A stretch of 64,000 bases of DNA from an uncultured Clostridiaceae bacterium. GTDB taxonomy: Bacteria; Bacillota; Clostridia; TANB77; CAG-508. The position numbers and the translations under genes were made by a program. This document shows positions 1-8,273 of the stretch, one piece after another. Within the stretch, counting starts at the first letter, position 1. Each line of letters opens with the position of its first letter. Where the stretch lies: positions 23,364 to 87,363 of the forward strand of contig CATLFA010000004.1 of assembly GCA_949927585.1 (NCBI GenBank). The letters run 5' to 3'. The notes beneath the pieces were generated by a model that searched no databases, had not been told where the DNA came from, and saw only the letters and a program-made list of their open reading frames with translations.

Positions 1-285
1 GGGTTTTTTGAAGTTGTTTTTTGGTCTATTGATATTGCTGGTGAAAGCCCTACTATTGATTCAACTTCTGGTTTTTCCATTATACCTAAAAATTGCCTTG
101 CATAGCTTGATAAGCTTTCTACATATCTTCTTTGGCCTTCTGCATATAGTGTGTCAAAGGCAAGTGAAGATTTACCGTGAGCCTGATAAGCCCGTTATTA
201 CTACTAGTTTGTCACGTGGTATTTCTATATTTATATCTTTTAAGTTATGTTCTTTTGCACCTTTTATTATTATTTTATCGTTCAT
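1..285 (-). CDS. uvrA: UvrA excinuclease subunit A, N-terminal part, interrupted by a +1 site
   Basis: This is the 5' end of UvrA, the damage-recognition ATPase of nucleotide excision repair; the rest lies beyond the left edge. From the ATG at 285 (GGGAGG just upstream) the protein begins [15 protein letters not shown], typical of UvrA, then reaches the first Walker A motif [14 protein letters not shown]. In the DNA an extra C at 177 makes codon 37 an in-frame CGG (175-177), followed at once by TAA. Skipping that C restores Gly-Lys-Ser-Ser and then [19 protein letters not shown], a UvrA signature. Conventional reading gives a 37-residue stub. uvrB is on the same strand upstream, so excision-repair genes cluster here. 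Identity is certain from sequence; translation across the CGG is inferred. Confidence 0.93.
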
Positions 286-298
286 TTTTTCCTCCCTT

Positions 299-347
299 AG
301 TTCCCATTGGGGACGTTTCCTTTTGGGGTATCTGTCCCTTTTGGGAA
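299..347. repeat. Dispersed repeat R2, copy 1
   Basis: Short intergenic repeat with the core TCCCATTGGGGACGTTTCC followed by a GTCCCTTTTGGGA segment. Reverse-complement or partial copies lie at 47117-47160 and 55903-55934. It sits just upstream of the uvrA start. Function unknown. Confidence 0.7.
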
Positions 348-400
348 TATTATACTATATTGTTTTATAAAAAACAAGAGTTTGGTAATTATTTCCTATA

Positions 401-440
401 AAACAAAAAGTCAACTTTAAGTAAAGTTGACTTTTTGTTT
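401..440. terminator. Bidirectional hairpin terminator
   Basis: Perfect stem AAAAAGTCAACTTTA / TAAAGTTGACTTTTT flanked by A-rich and T-rich runs, so it could work in either direction. It separates the uvrA leader from the short minus-strand ORF remnant. Confidence 0.75.
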
Positions 441-443
441 TGT

Positions 444-590
444 TTATTTACTATTATTTAATTCTTCATTGAGTGATATTAATTCCTTCATCGTTACATA
501 TTGTCTTTCTAGAACTTTTTTAGTGAAATTTATTGTTGTAGTTCTAGAAACCACTATATCTCCTATTTTGTTATTAGAAGCGGATGTCTT
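444..590 (-). pseudogene. Short ORF or gene remnant
   Basis: The minus strand is open for 48 codons and ends with the hydrophilic stretch KELISLNEELNNSK. No ATG is present at its start. A GTG at 554 preceded by AGGAG could start a 37-residue peptide (read as MVSRTTTINF...). I recognise no family. It may be the tail of a decayed gene; the surrounding 286-703 region otherwise holds only repeats, a terminator and a promoter. Confidence 0.3.
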
Positions 591-619
591 TTATATTTAG
601 CATTATTTATTAAAATCTA

Positions 620-648
620 TTGCATTTTATGTAAATATTTGTTATAAT
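620..648 (+). promoter_or_regulatory. Sigma-A type promoter for the 704 ORF
   Basis: TTGCAT (620-625), a 17-base spacer, then TATAAT (643-648). It lies about 55 bases upstream of the ATG at 704, which has its own AGGAGG site. Confidence 0.65.
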
Positions 649-703
649 TTGGGTATTGTAACGTATAAATAATTTTTCTAATAATTATAAGGAGGATTAA
701 TTT

Positions 704-1294
704 ATGATGAAATTACGGAAATGGAGTTCTTTAAACAAGGCTGAGAAACTTGGAAGGAAAAATGCACTTAAGTCTACACTTATACTTGCTATTCCTCTAT
801 TCTTTTTAATATTACTTCTTGTACTATATACTTCATCAATACTTCATCTAAGTTTTATTAATGCTATCACACATTTACTATCATATAAGGCACCATTAAC
901 TTTAATTCTTTTTTTACTTTTTCAGTTTGGTTGCCCAATTTTCTATTATTTTACAATAAGGAATGATGCTGTAAATTCTGCATATGATAAAGGAATAAAG
1001 GATTGCAGTAAAAAACTTGCTGAAAAAATTTTAGTTCGTGGCGAGCCTACTAAAGTAAAGCTTCTTAAAACACGAGATGGGTATTACTCAGACTTTATTT
1101 TAAATGACTTAAATGGCAGAGTTGATTATTATGCTGTTTTAGAAGTAAATCGTAATATTATTGTAATTTATCCAAAATTTTCGGATGAAAAGGAAGAAGA
1201 TTTCTTTGATGATATTAGTAATGAAACAAGAAATCCCTTTGATTTCATTGAAATGGAGGAATTTAGTTCTTTTTGTGAAATAGTCGATAATTAA
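704..1294 (+). CDS. Unknown two-helix membrane protein
   Basis: A 196-residue protein preceded by AGGAGG. A basic N-terminus (MMKLRKWSSLNKAEKLG) is followed by two hydrophobic segments near residues 25-47 and 63-84, then a soluble C-terminal domain of about 110 residues ending in acidic residues. I do not recognise the family. Codon 5 is an in-frame CGG (716-718) apparently read as Arg, unlike the conserved genes of this window; arginine is also written AGG, CGA and CGT, so codon use is broader than in the neighbours. A +1 shift there would stop after a few codons. It is probably an accessory or acquired gene, paired with the broken ORF downstream. Confidence 0.6.
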   Translation: MMKLRKWSSLNKAEKLGRKNALKSTLILAIPLFFLILLLVLYTSSILHLSFINAITHLLSYKAPLTLILFLLFQFGCPIFYYFTIRNDAVNSAYDKGIKDCSKKLAEKILVRGEPTKVKLLKTRDGYYSDFILNDLNGRVDYYAVLEVNRNIIVIYPKFSDEKEEDFFDDISNETRNPFDFIEMEEFSSFCEIVDN

Positions 1295-1315
1295 AAACTT
1301 AAGGAGGTAAACTTT

Positions 1316-1609
1316 ATGACAAATTACACAGATTATTTGAAAAAAAGAATGGAAACTGAAGCAGAATGGGGATTATTTTGCTGTTATGAAGAAATTACAT
1401 AAAAAAAAGCTCGGCAACTTCGGAAATGTGGTTTCGAAGTAACAGATTCAAAAGATTCAAATAAATCTCCCAGAAGACACAGAATAGCTTGGAAGGATGC
1501 AGTAGTTCAGTGTGCAGATGTTCATGCTTTAAATCCTGCAAGTTATGCTTATACTTGGCCTCAGAAGCTGTGGATTATTGCAATGCAGAATAGGAAGTTG
1601 TTAGATTAA
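1316..1609 (+). pseudogene. Broken small accessory gene with in-frame TAA
   Basis: AAGGAGG precedes the ATG at 1316. The frame stays protein-like for 97 codons apart from one TAA at 1400-1402, after residues ...CCYEEIT. Downstream the same frame continues KKARQLRKCGFEV and ends ...MQNRKLLD. It contains two in-frame CGG codons (1412-1414, 1421-1423). The layout suggests a former protein of about 97 residues inactivated by a point change to a stop, or a run-length change in the nine-A stretch. Family unknown. It lies 21 bases after the 704 ORF, so the two were probably co-transcribed. Confidence 0.5.
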
Positions 1610-1623
1610 TTCAGAGTATAATA

Positions 1624-1661
1624 CAAAAAAATTCAACCTTTTATTTGGTTGAATTTTTTTG
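1624..1661. terminator. Bidirectional hairpin terminator
   Basis: Stem AAAAAATTCAACC / GGTTGAATTTTTT with T-runs on both sides. It lies between the convergent ends of the broken plus-strand ORF and cysE; the cysE stop falls inside the hairpin. Confidence 0.8.
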
Positions 1662-2173
1662 TATTATCTCTCCTGGAATTCCTACTACTGTTGAATTTTC
1701 TGGTATATCTTTTAATACTACTGCGTTTGCTCCTATTTTTACATTGTTTCCTACCTTTATTGGACCGAAGCACTTTTGCTCCACAACCTACTATTACATT
1801 ATTTCCTAAATCTGGGTGTCTTTTATTCTTATCTTTTCCTGTTCCACCTAAAGTTACATTATGATATATTGTACAGTTATTTCCAATTGTCGTTGTTTCT
1901 CCTATTACTATTCCCATTCCATGGTCTATAAATAACTTTCTTCCTATTTTGGCTCCTGGGTGGATTTCTATTCCTGTAAAAAACCTTCCAAGTTGCGAGT
2001 TTAACCTTGCTAGAAAGAATAGTTTATGTTTGTATAGAAAATGTGATATTCTATGAAATACTAATATGTGAAAACCGTGGGTATAAAATTATTACTTCTA
2101 ATATATTTCTAGAAGCTGGGTCTTTTCTTTTTATATTTTTAGCATCTTCGTATAATTCCTTTAAAAATTTCAT
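1641..2173 (-). CDS. cysE: Serine O-acetyltransferase, two +1 sites
   Basis: CysE transfers acetyl from acetyl-CoA to serine, the first step of cysteine synthesis. From ATG 2173 (AAAGGTG upstream) the protein starts [20 protein letters not shown], as in short Firmicutes SATs. The hexapeptide-repeat core follows: [19 protein letters not shown] and [12 protein letters not shown]. Two extra Cs break the frame: CGG at 2075-2077 (after TAC CCA; family motif YPGFH) and CGG at 1765-1767 (after GTG CTT; family motif VLGPIKVG). The second is in frame only if the first C is skipped. Skipping both gives 176 residues ending near VVGIPGEII, the usual CysE C-terminus. Unshifted reading yields fragments only. 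Confidence 0.9.
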
Positions 2174-2236
2174 ATATATCACCTTTATTATTATATGAAT
2201 TTTTAGTAAAAATGTTATTTATACTTGTAATTAAAA

Positions 2237-2279
2237 ATCAAAGAGTTGTAACCTAATTTGGTTGCAACTCTTTGATTTT
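2237..2279 (-). terminator. uvrB terminator
   Basis: Strong stem CAAAGAGTTG...CAACTCTTTG; the uvrB stop lies within it and a T-run follows on the minus strand. Confidence 0.8.
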
Positions 2280-4206
2280 ATCTCGTATTTCTGCAGCTTT
2301 TTCAAATTCCATTGCTTGTGCATATTTTAGCATTTCGTCTGTTAGTTTGTCTATTATTTCTTGCATACTTGCTTCTTCTGATAAGTTGTATTCTTCCTGT
2401 GCCTCTTCTATTATGCTTGCTTTTATTGTTTCTCTTATTGATTTTTTTATTGTTTGTGGTATTATTCCATGTTCTTCGTTATATTTACATTGTATTGCTC
2501 TTCTTCTGTTTGTTTCTGTAATTGCTTTTTCCATACTTTCTGTTAGTTCATCTGCATACATTATTACTTTTCCTTCAGTGTTTCTTGCAGCACGACCTAT
2601 AGTTTGTATTAGTGAACGTTCTGAACGTAGGAAACCTTCTTTGTCTGCATCTAATATTGCTACTAATGAAACTTCTGGAATGTCTAAGCCTTCTCTTAAA
2701 AGGTTTATTCCAACTAGTACATCAAATTCACCTAACCTTAAATCTCTTATTATTTCCATTCTTTCTAAAGCTTTTATGTCTGAGTGCATATATCTCACTT
2801 TTATTCCTATTCCTGCTAAGTAACTGCTTAAGTCTTCTGCCATTTTTTTAGTTAGTGTGGTTACTAGTACTCTATCACCTTGTTCTATTCTTTGCCTTAT
2901 TTGTTCAATTAGGTCATCTATTTGATTTGCCACTGGTTTTACTTCTATTATTGGGTCTAATAGTCCTGTTGGACGTATTATTTGTTCTACTACATTTTCC
3001 TTTGAATGTTCTTTTTCATAGTCTGCTGGTGTTGCACTTACAAATATACATTGATTTACTCTTTGCTCAAATTCTTCAAATTTAAGTGGTCTATTGTCAA
3101 AGGCTGATGGAAGTCTGAAACCATATTGTACTAATGATTCTTTTCTTGCTCTATCTCCATTATACATTGCTCTTACTTGTGGAACTGTAGCATGTGATTC
3201 ATCTATTAGTAGTAGAAAGTCTTTTGGAAAATAGTCAAATAATGTAAATGGCGGACTTCCTTCTTCTCTTCCACTTATATGTCTTGAATAGTTTTCTATT
3301 CCTTGGCAGAAACCTGTTTCTTTCATCATTTCTATATCAAAGTTTGTTCTTTCTTCTATTCTTTGAGCCTCTATTAATTTACCAATTGACTTAAAATATT
3401 CTACTCTTTCTTCCTTTTCTTTATCAATAGTTGCAATTGCTCTTTCCATTTTTTCGCTGGTTGTTACATAGTGTGAGTTTGGAAATATTATAACATGATT
3501 TCTTGTAGCCTCTGCTTTACCTGTTAATGGATTTATTTCCGATATTTTTTCTATTTCATCTCCCCAAAACTCTACACGTATTGCTGTTTCTGACTCATCT
3601 GATGGGTATATTTCTACTATGTCACCTTTTGCTCTAAATGTTCCTCTTTTGAAGTCTAATTCATTTCTTGTATATTGCATATTTATTAGTTTTTTAAGCA
3701 TTTTGTTTCTTTCAACCTGCATTCCTTGTCTTAAAGAAACTGCCATATTTTCATAATCAATAGGGTCACCTAAACCATATATACATGAAACAGATGCAAC
3801 TATTATTGTATCCCTTGTTTCAAACAAAGATGCTGTTGCACTATGGCGAAGCTTGTCTATTTCATCATTTACTGAAGAATCCTTTTCTATATATGTGTCT
3901 GATTGTGGAATATAGGCTTCGGGTTGGTAGTAATCATAATAGCTTACGAAGTATTCAACGTTATTCTCTGGAAAGAACTCTTTGAATTCTGAATATAGTT
4001 GCCCTGCTAATGTCTTATTATGTGCTAAAACGAGTGTTGGCTTCTGCACTTTTTGAATAATATTTGCCATTGTGAAAGTTTTTCCGTGAGCCTGTAACAC
4101 CAAGAAGAGTCTGGAATTTCTTGCCTTCTTCTATTCCTTTTGATAGATATTCTATTGCCTGTGGTTGGTCACCTGTTGGTTTATATTCTGAATGTAATTT
4201 AAACAT
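2253..4206 (-). CDS. uvrB: UvrB excinuclease subunit B, +1 site in the P-loop
   Basis: UvrB is the helicase-like subunit that loads onto damaged DNA with UvrA and recruits UvrC. ATG at 4206 has AAAGGAGA upstream and gives [20 protein letters not shown], the standard N-terminus. At codon 41 an extra C (4086) turns the Walker A motif GVTGSGKTFT into GVTGS-CGG; skipping it restores the motif and joins two long frames. Later motifs include [12 protein letters not shown] (beta-hairpin), [36 protein letters not shown] and QTIGRAARN, and a C-terminal UVR domain ([16 protein letters not shown]). Corrected length is 650 residues, normal for the family. In the zero frame the product would end about 30 codons after the CGG. 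Confidence 0.96.
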
Positions 4207-4421
4207 CTTATCTCCTTTTAATTTATACTTTATCAATTTTAACTATTTCTAGATATTTTATTATAGGTACAATTTTTTCTTATTAATAGCATATGTTTTG
4301 TTTCCCATGTCTAGCAGTTATTAAATTTTTCTTTAGACTGAATTTTCATTTAATTGTTCTTTAAAATACAACACATTTTAAATAAATATTCTAAATTTTA
4401 TTTTATCTTGTATACATATAT

Positions 4422-6200
4422 TTATTTTAGTCTTAAGTAACCTAATTCGTCCCAATAATTATATGCTAAGTTTAATTTAAACACTACTTTTGGCTTAGCT
4501 CCAGCTCTATTTTTGTCTACTACACATGCATAATATCTTACATCTGGATCTTTTGAAACTTCTAGGTCATAAAATTTTGTATCTACCTCATTTAATGAAT
4601 ATTCATATTTGTGTAAATCTTCATTATGGATTTGTTTTATTAAGCATAATATATCTAATACTTCTTTTACTGTTCTACTTACTGCTAAGTCATTAACATT
4701 TACATTTATTGGTAATGTTTCAGATTCTGCAAGCTGTATTGATGAAGCTATAAAAATATTTAAGTCTTGTGCTAAATTTGAAAGAATAGTTGCTGTTCTT
4801 TTTATTTCTTCTCCATTACCTATATTTTCTGTATCTGTTTTTAATGTATCATAAAATACATATTCTATTTGCTCTTTATAATAATAATTTAAAATTACTT
4901 TTTCTAATTCATCATTTGTATGATTTGTTAAGTTTACAAAATATATTGAATTTCTTACTTGCTCTTCAAGCCAGTTTGTTGCTTCTATTGTACTATTAAA
5001 TTCACTAGAGACTTTTTCTAATCTTTTTGAAAATTCTCTTTGAGTCTCATGTTCCTCTTTTAATACAAATCCTCCTTCGTCTTTTTCTACATTTGCATTT
5101 TTATCTGGTCTAAATTTAAACTCAAGAATTTCTCCTTCTGTTTTGCATAGTTTTTGATTATGTAATTTTTGAATTTTTTCATTATTAAGTATTGTTGTTA
5201 TTAAACATAATTTCATTTTTTCTTCAGACATTTCATTTGAAATTATTAATACCTTTTTATTATGTAATAATGCCAAATTTGCTGCTAAGTTAATTGTAAA
5301 CCTACTTTTACCAGAGTTAGATGGCATAGCATAAACAAAAGTTTCACCTTTTCTAATTCCTTTAAACACACTAGTTAATATAGGAAATGGAAGCTCTAAA
5401 CCTTGTGTTAAATTATTCTCTCCTGAAATTAGAAAGTTTGTAATATCATCATTTAAAACAGATCTTCTATATTTCTCTGTTGCTGTTATTTGTTCTATTG
5501 CACTTTTTGTATCTTCTATTGTCATTTTGTTATATAATTCATAATTTACAATATCTGCAATCATTTCTTTTGTTTCTTTTATTGGATTATGCATATAATT
5601 TTTTCTAATTTCAAATAATTTTCTTAATTCTATATATACCTTTTCAAAGTTTACTTTTAAACTTCTTCCTTTTTCTTTTAACATTTGTTTTAAATCATAT
5701 GTGTCTGGACTTTCTTTCGGAAAGTTAAAGCCCTCTTTTGCTATTTCTGGCGTATATTCTTGTCCATCTATAAAAATTGCACCTTTATATAAGTTTAATA
5801 TTTTTGCACTTTCAAAATAACAATCTTTTTTCTCTATATAATACATAGATATAGCCTTTGGATTAGCTAATAGTAAACTAATAAACTGTTCTTCTAAGTT
5901 TTTATTACTTAGTTTTTTTGGATAAATATTATCTTCTTTCTCTTCTTTAATTATATTATCAGAAATACTATCTTCAGTTTCTTCCTTCGCTATCTCACCA
6001 TTTTCTTCTTTTTCTTCTTTTACTTGTTTTTTATATTCTATTCTTCCCTCTTCTTGTATTCTTTGAAGCTCTTGTACTGCTTCTATATAATTTTCTTCTT
6101 TTATTAATCTTCTAACATTTTCAACATCTTCTTTATTGTCTTTTGTAACTTTTATATTTTTTACTACATTTAGTATTTTATTAATTTTATCTTTATCCAT
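4422..6200 (-). CDS. Orphan DnaB-like RecA-fold ATPase
   Basis: A 592-residue protein with a good AAAGGAG site. Residues 1-90 are highly charged and probably helical. The C-terminal half resembles the replicative-helicase (DnaB) ATPase: a Walker A-like segment AMPSNSGKSRFT, then a strand KVLIISNEMSEE, and a later EYVFYDTLKTDT...IASSIQLAE block like DnaB motifs 2 and 3. It lacks the usual DnaB N-terminal domain and is far from other replication genes, so it is unlikely to be the main helicase. It could be a specialised or prophage-derived ATPase. Intact, with no in-frame CGG. Confidence 0.6.
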   Translation of the reverse strand: MDKDKINKILNVVKNIKVTKDNKEDVENVRRLIKEENYIEAVQELQRIQEEGRIEYKKQVKEEKEENGEIAKEETEDSISDNIIKEEKEDNIYPKKLSNKNLEEQFISLLLANPKAISMYYIEKKDCYFESAKILNLYKGAIFIDGQEYTPEIAKEGFNFPKESPDTYDLKQMLKEKGRSLKVNFEKVYIELRKLFEIRKNYMHNPIKETKEMIADIVNYELYNKMTIEDTKSAIEQITATEKYRRSVLNDDITNFLISGENNLTQGLELPFPILTSVFKGIRKGETFVYAMPSNSGKSRFTINLAANLALLHNKKVLIISNEMSEEKMKLCLITTILNNEKIQKLHNQKLCKTEGEILEFKFRPDKNANVEKDEGGFVLKEEHETQREFSKRLEKVSSEFNSTIEATNWLEEQVRNSIYFVNLTNHTNDELEKVILNYYYKEQIEYVFYDTLKTDTENIGNGEEIKRTATILSNLAQDLNIFIASSIQLAESETLPINVNVNDLAVSRTVKEVLDILCLIKQIHNEDLHKYEYSLNEVDTKFYDLEVSKDPDVRYYACVVDKNRAGAKPKVVFKLNLAYNYWDELGYLRLK

Positions 6201-6307
6201 GGTTAATCTCCTTTATAATTACTCATAATAAGTATATATATATTGTTTTTCTATTTCAAGTACATTTATATAACATTTATATTACATTTTTACGCAGTTT
6301 ATATTCC

Positions 6308-6336
6308 TTGACTTTTTTATTTTTATTGTGTATGAT
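6308..6336 (+). promoter_or_regulatory. Sigma-A type promoter
   Basis: TTGACT (6308-6313), 17-base spacer, TATGAT (6331-6336), 30 bases upstream of the ATG at 6367, which has AGGAGG. Confidence 0.65.
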
Positions 6337-6366
6337 GATTACAATAATTTTTAGGAGGTTTTATTT

Positions 6367-6777
6367 ATGTCAAAAATTTTAAAAATAGTTATTTTTTTAT
6401 TAATAATATTATTATGTGTTTGTACATTTTCGCTTGCAACAGATATAAATATGAATATTATAGAAGAAAGTAATACTTCTAATGGGAATATATCTACTTA
6501 TTCTAATAATACAAATTCAAATAATTATAATAATATAGTAAGTTCTAACGTAATTTCAAATAATAGCAATTATTCTAATATAGTTATTGATGATTCTAGC
6601 CTAAATAAAAATTCAAATCCAGAAAGTACATTATCACAAACACAAGTTAGTAATATTTCAAAAAATGATATTGACGATGGTTTGGGTTTAACAAACATTT
6701 TAAATATTTTACTTATTGTTGTTGGTGTTGTATTAATATTACTTAGTATAGCAATATTAATAAGATTAAATGGATAA
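6367..6777 (+). CDS. Small secreted, Asn/Ser-rich, C-terminally anchored protein
   Basis: A 136-residue protein. A signal peptide (about residues 1-24, ending SLAT) is followed by about 80 residues of low-complexity Asn/Ser/Thr-rich sequence. A hydrophobic segment near residues 110-131 ends with a short basic tail (IRLNG). The topology suggests an extracytoplasmic disordered stalk anchored in the membrane. The next gene has the same architecture with a different middle. No family recognised; intact. Confidence 0.55.
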   Translation: MSKILKIVIFLLIILLCVCTFSLATDINMNIIEESNTSNGNISTYSNNTNSNNYNNIVSSNVISNNSNYSNIVIDDSSLNKNSNPESTLSQTQVSNISKNDIDDGLGLTNILNILLIVVGVVLILLSIAILIRLNG

Positions 6778-6862
6778 TTTTTTAAGTAATTTTTTCCCTG
6801 TATATTTTATGGTTATTTTTTAAATAATAATAATGACTTTAAATTATATAAGGAGGTAAATT

Positions 6863-7318
6863 ATGAAAAAGAAATTTTATACAATTGCATTATTAATAGT
6901 TAGTATGCTTATTTTATCTTTTTCTTATACATTTGCTGCAAATGAACCACAAGCTGTACAAGGTATTAGAAACGTAGTTGGTGGAGCTGAAAATATTGTA
7001 GAAGATGCTGGTAAAGGTATAGTAGATGGGGTAAGAAATGTTACATCTGGTGGAGAAAATATGATGGAAAATGCAGCTAGAGATGTCCAAAATGGAGCTC
7101 AAGATGCTGGAAACCGTATAACAGGTGCTATGACAGATGATAATTATGATGCTACAAGAACTACTACAAGAAGTGCTGATGTTAATAATGGTGAAGGAAC
7201 ATTTCTTGGTATTAATGGTACAACTTGGGCATGGCTTATAATTGCAGTTGTTGCTGTTGCAATTATTGCTCTTATATGGATGTATGCTAGACAAAATAAT
7301 AATTCTTATAATGATTAA
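6863..7318 (+). CDS. Small secreted protein with amphipathic repeats and C-terminal TM
   Basis: A 151-residue protein with AAGGAGG upstream. It has a signal peptide (MKKKFYTIALLIVSML...FAA), then a region of degenerate repeats of the type GIRNVVGGAENIVEDAGKG / GVRNVTSGGENMMENAARD. A conserved-looking segment GTFLGINGTTWAWLI leads into a C-terminal membrane helix and a short basic/Asn tail. Its repeat pattern suggests amphipathic helices outside the membrane. I know of no assigned function. It follows the 6367 gene by 85 bases and may be co-expressed. Confidence 0.6.
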   Translation: MKKKFYTIALLIVSMLILSFSYTFAANEPQAVQGIRNVVGGAENIVEDAGKGIVDGVRNVTSGGENMMENAARDVQNGAQDAGNRITGAMTDDNYDATRTTTRSADVNNGEGTFLGINGTTWAWLIIAVVAVAIIALIWMYARQNNNSYND

Positions 7319-7427
7319 ATATAGTTATTGAATATATAGGGTAGGTCTTGTGTCTACCCTTATTCATGTAAATTTTTATATTTTTTCTTTTATTATTTTT
7401 CTTTTTGTGTTATAATGTTCACATATC

Positions 7428-7526
7428 GGGTGGACTTAGAGACCATGCCCATACATTTAAATTGGTTTTTCCTATATAAAAATTAGTTTAGTGATGCGGG
7501 TCGCCGAACGCTACGACCCCTACAAT
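7428..7526. repeat. Two intergenic R1-type repeats upstream of smpB
   Basis: GGTGGACTTAGAGACCATGCCC (from 7428) and GGGTCGCCGAACGCTACGAC with a CCCCTAC tail (7497-7526). Both match the family scattered through the window: a short imperfect palindrome ending in CCCTAC. They lie in the smpB leader. No tmRNA was found nearby. Confidence 0.6.
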
Positions 7527-7558
7527 ATATATATTTAATATAAAAGAGAGGTACATAT

Positions 7559-7996
7559 ATGTCTAATTTAATTGCTAAAAATCCTATTGCTAGGCATAAT
7601 TATAATATTAATGATACTGTTGAGGCTGGTATTGTTTTGACTGGTACAGAAATAAAATCTATTAGAAGCGGTAAGGTTAATTTAAAAGATAGTTATGCTA
7701 GTATTGAAAATGGTGAGGTATATATTCATTCTATGCATATTAGCCCATATGAACATGGTAATATTTTTAACAAAGACCCTTTAAGAGATAGAAAATTACT
7801 TTTAAATAAAAATGAAATTAGAAAACTAGTTGGTCAAATTAAACAAAAAGGCTATACTTTAATTCCTATTAGTTTGTATTTTAAAGGTAGTTTTGTTAAG
7901 GTTGAGCTTGGTATTGGAACTGGTAAAAAACTTTATGATAAACGTGAAGATTTGAAGAAAAAAGATGCAGAAATGTATATAAAAAGACATATGTAA
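7559..7996 (+). CDS. smpB: SsrA-binding protein SmpB
   Basis: SmpB binds tmRNA and directs it to stalled ribosomes in trans-translation. The 145-residue protein carries the family core: [39 protein letters not shown], and a basic C-terminal tail [16 protein letters not shown] that enters the mRNA channel. Length is normal. GAGAGG lies before the ATG. The neighbours rnr and secG usually sit with smpB in Firmicutes, although here smpB is convergent with rnr. Intact, with no in-frame CGG. If CGG codons stall ribosomes in this organism, trans-translation would be directly relevant. Confidence 0.95.
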   Translation: MSNLIAKNPIARHNYNINDTVEAGIVLTGTEIKSIRSGKVNLKDSYASIENGEVYIHSMHISPYEHGNIFNKDPLRDRKLLLNKNEIRKLVGQIKQKGYTLIPISLYFKGSFVKVELGIGTGKKLYDKREDLKKKDAEMYIKRHM

Positions 7997-8010
7997 TAAA
8001 TGTAATAAAA

Positions 8011-8046
8011 ATACCCCAAAATGACCTGGTCATTTTAGGGTATTTT
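8011..8046 (+). terminator. smpB terminator
   Basis: Stem ATACCCCAAAATGACC / GGTCATTTTAGGGTAT followed by TTTTT. Confidence 0.85.
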
Positions 8047-8047
8047 T

Positions 8048-8206
8048 CTATTTGTTATAGTTTTGAAAACTCTTTTTTTCTCTAAGGTATGAAAAGCTTT
8101 CTACCTTTCCTTTATGCCATTCTTCTACAGGATATTCTTCAAAAGCTTCGCTAACATCCTTTATTTTTCCTTTTTCTTTTTCTTCAATACATTTATTCTT
8201 TTTCAA
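8048..8206 (-). CDS. Possible small protein, 5' end disturbed by a repeat
   Basis: A minus-strand frame of about 52 codons encodes a charged peptide with the segments KDVSEAFEEYPVEEWHKGK and FSYLREKKSFQNYNK. A TTG at 8206 is the best start near an R1 repeat (8224-8250); upstream of it the frame is repeat sequence. It resembles the C-terminal part of a larger small protein and may be truncated by the repeat. Family unknown. Confidence 0.35.
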   Translation of the reverse strand: MKKNKCIEEKEKGKIKDVSEAFEEYPVEEWHKGKVESFSYLREKKSFQNYNK

Positions 8207-8223
8207 GTAATTTCGTTGGAGAG

Positions 8224-8250
8224 CGGGTCGCCGATGGCTGCGACCCCTAC
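8224..8250. repeat. R1 repeat copy
   Basis: GGGTCGCCGATGGCTGCGAC plus a CCCTAC tail; nearly identical to the copies at 26564-26590 and 61717-61740. Imperfect palindrome. Confidence 0.75.
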
Positions 8251-8273
8251 ACCCCACAAATGCTTTTTGTTAA

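Noticed and set aside
8..401. Plus-strand hydrophobic ORFs over the uvrA start
   Set aside because: They are antisense shadows of uvrA; the minus strand encodes the clear UvrA N-terminus.
6914..7294. Minus-strand Cys/Ser-rich ORF
   Set aside because: Antisense shadow of the secreted protein gene at 6863-7318; no ribosome binding site and low-complexity composition.
7421..7558. Possible tmRNA next to smpB
   Set aside because: The segment consists of R1-type repeats; no tRNA-like acceptor ends or tag reading frame could be found.
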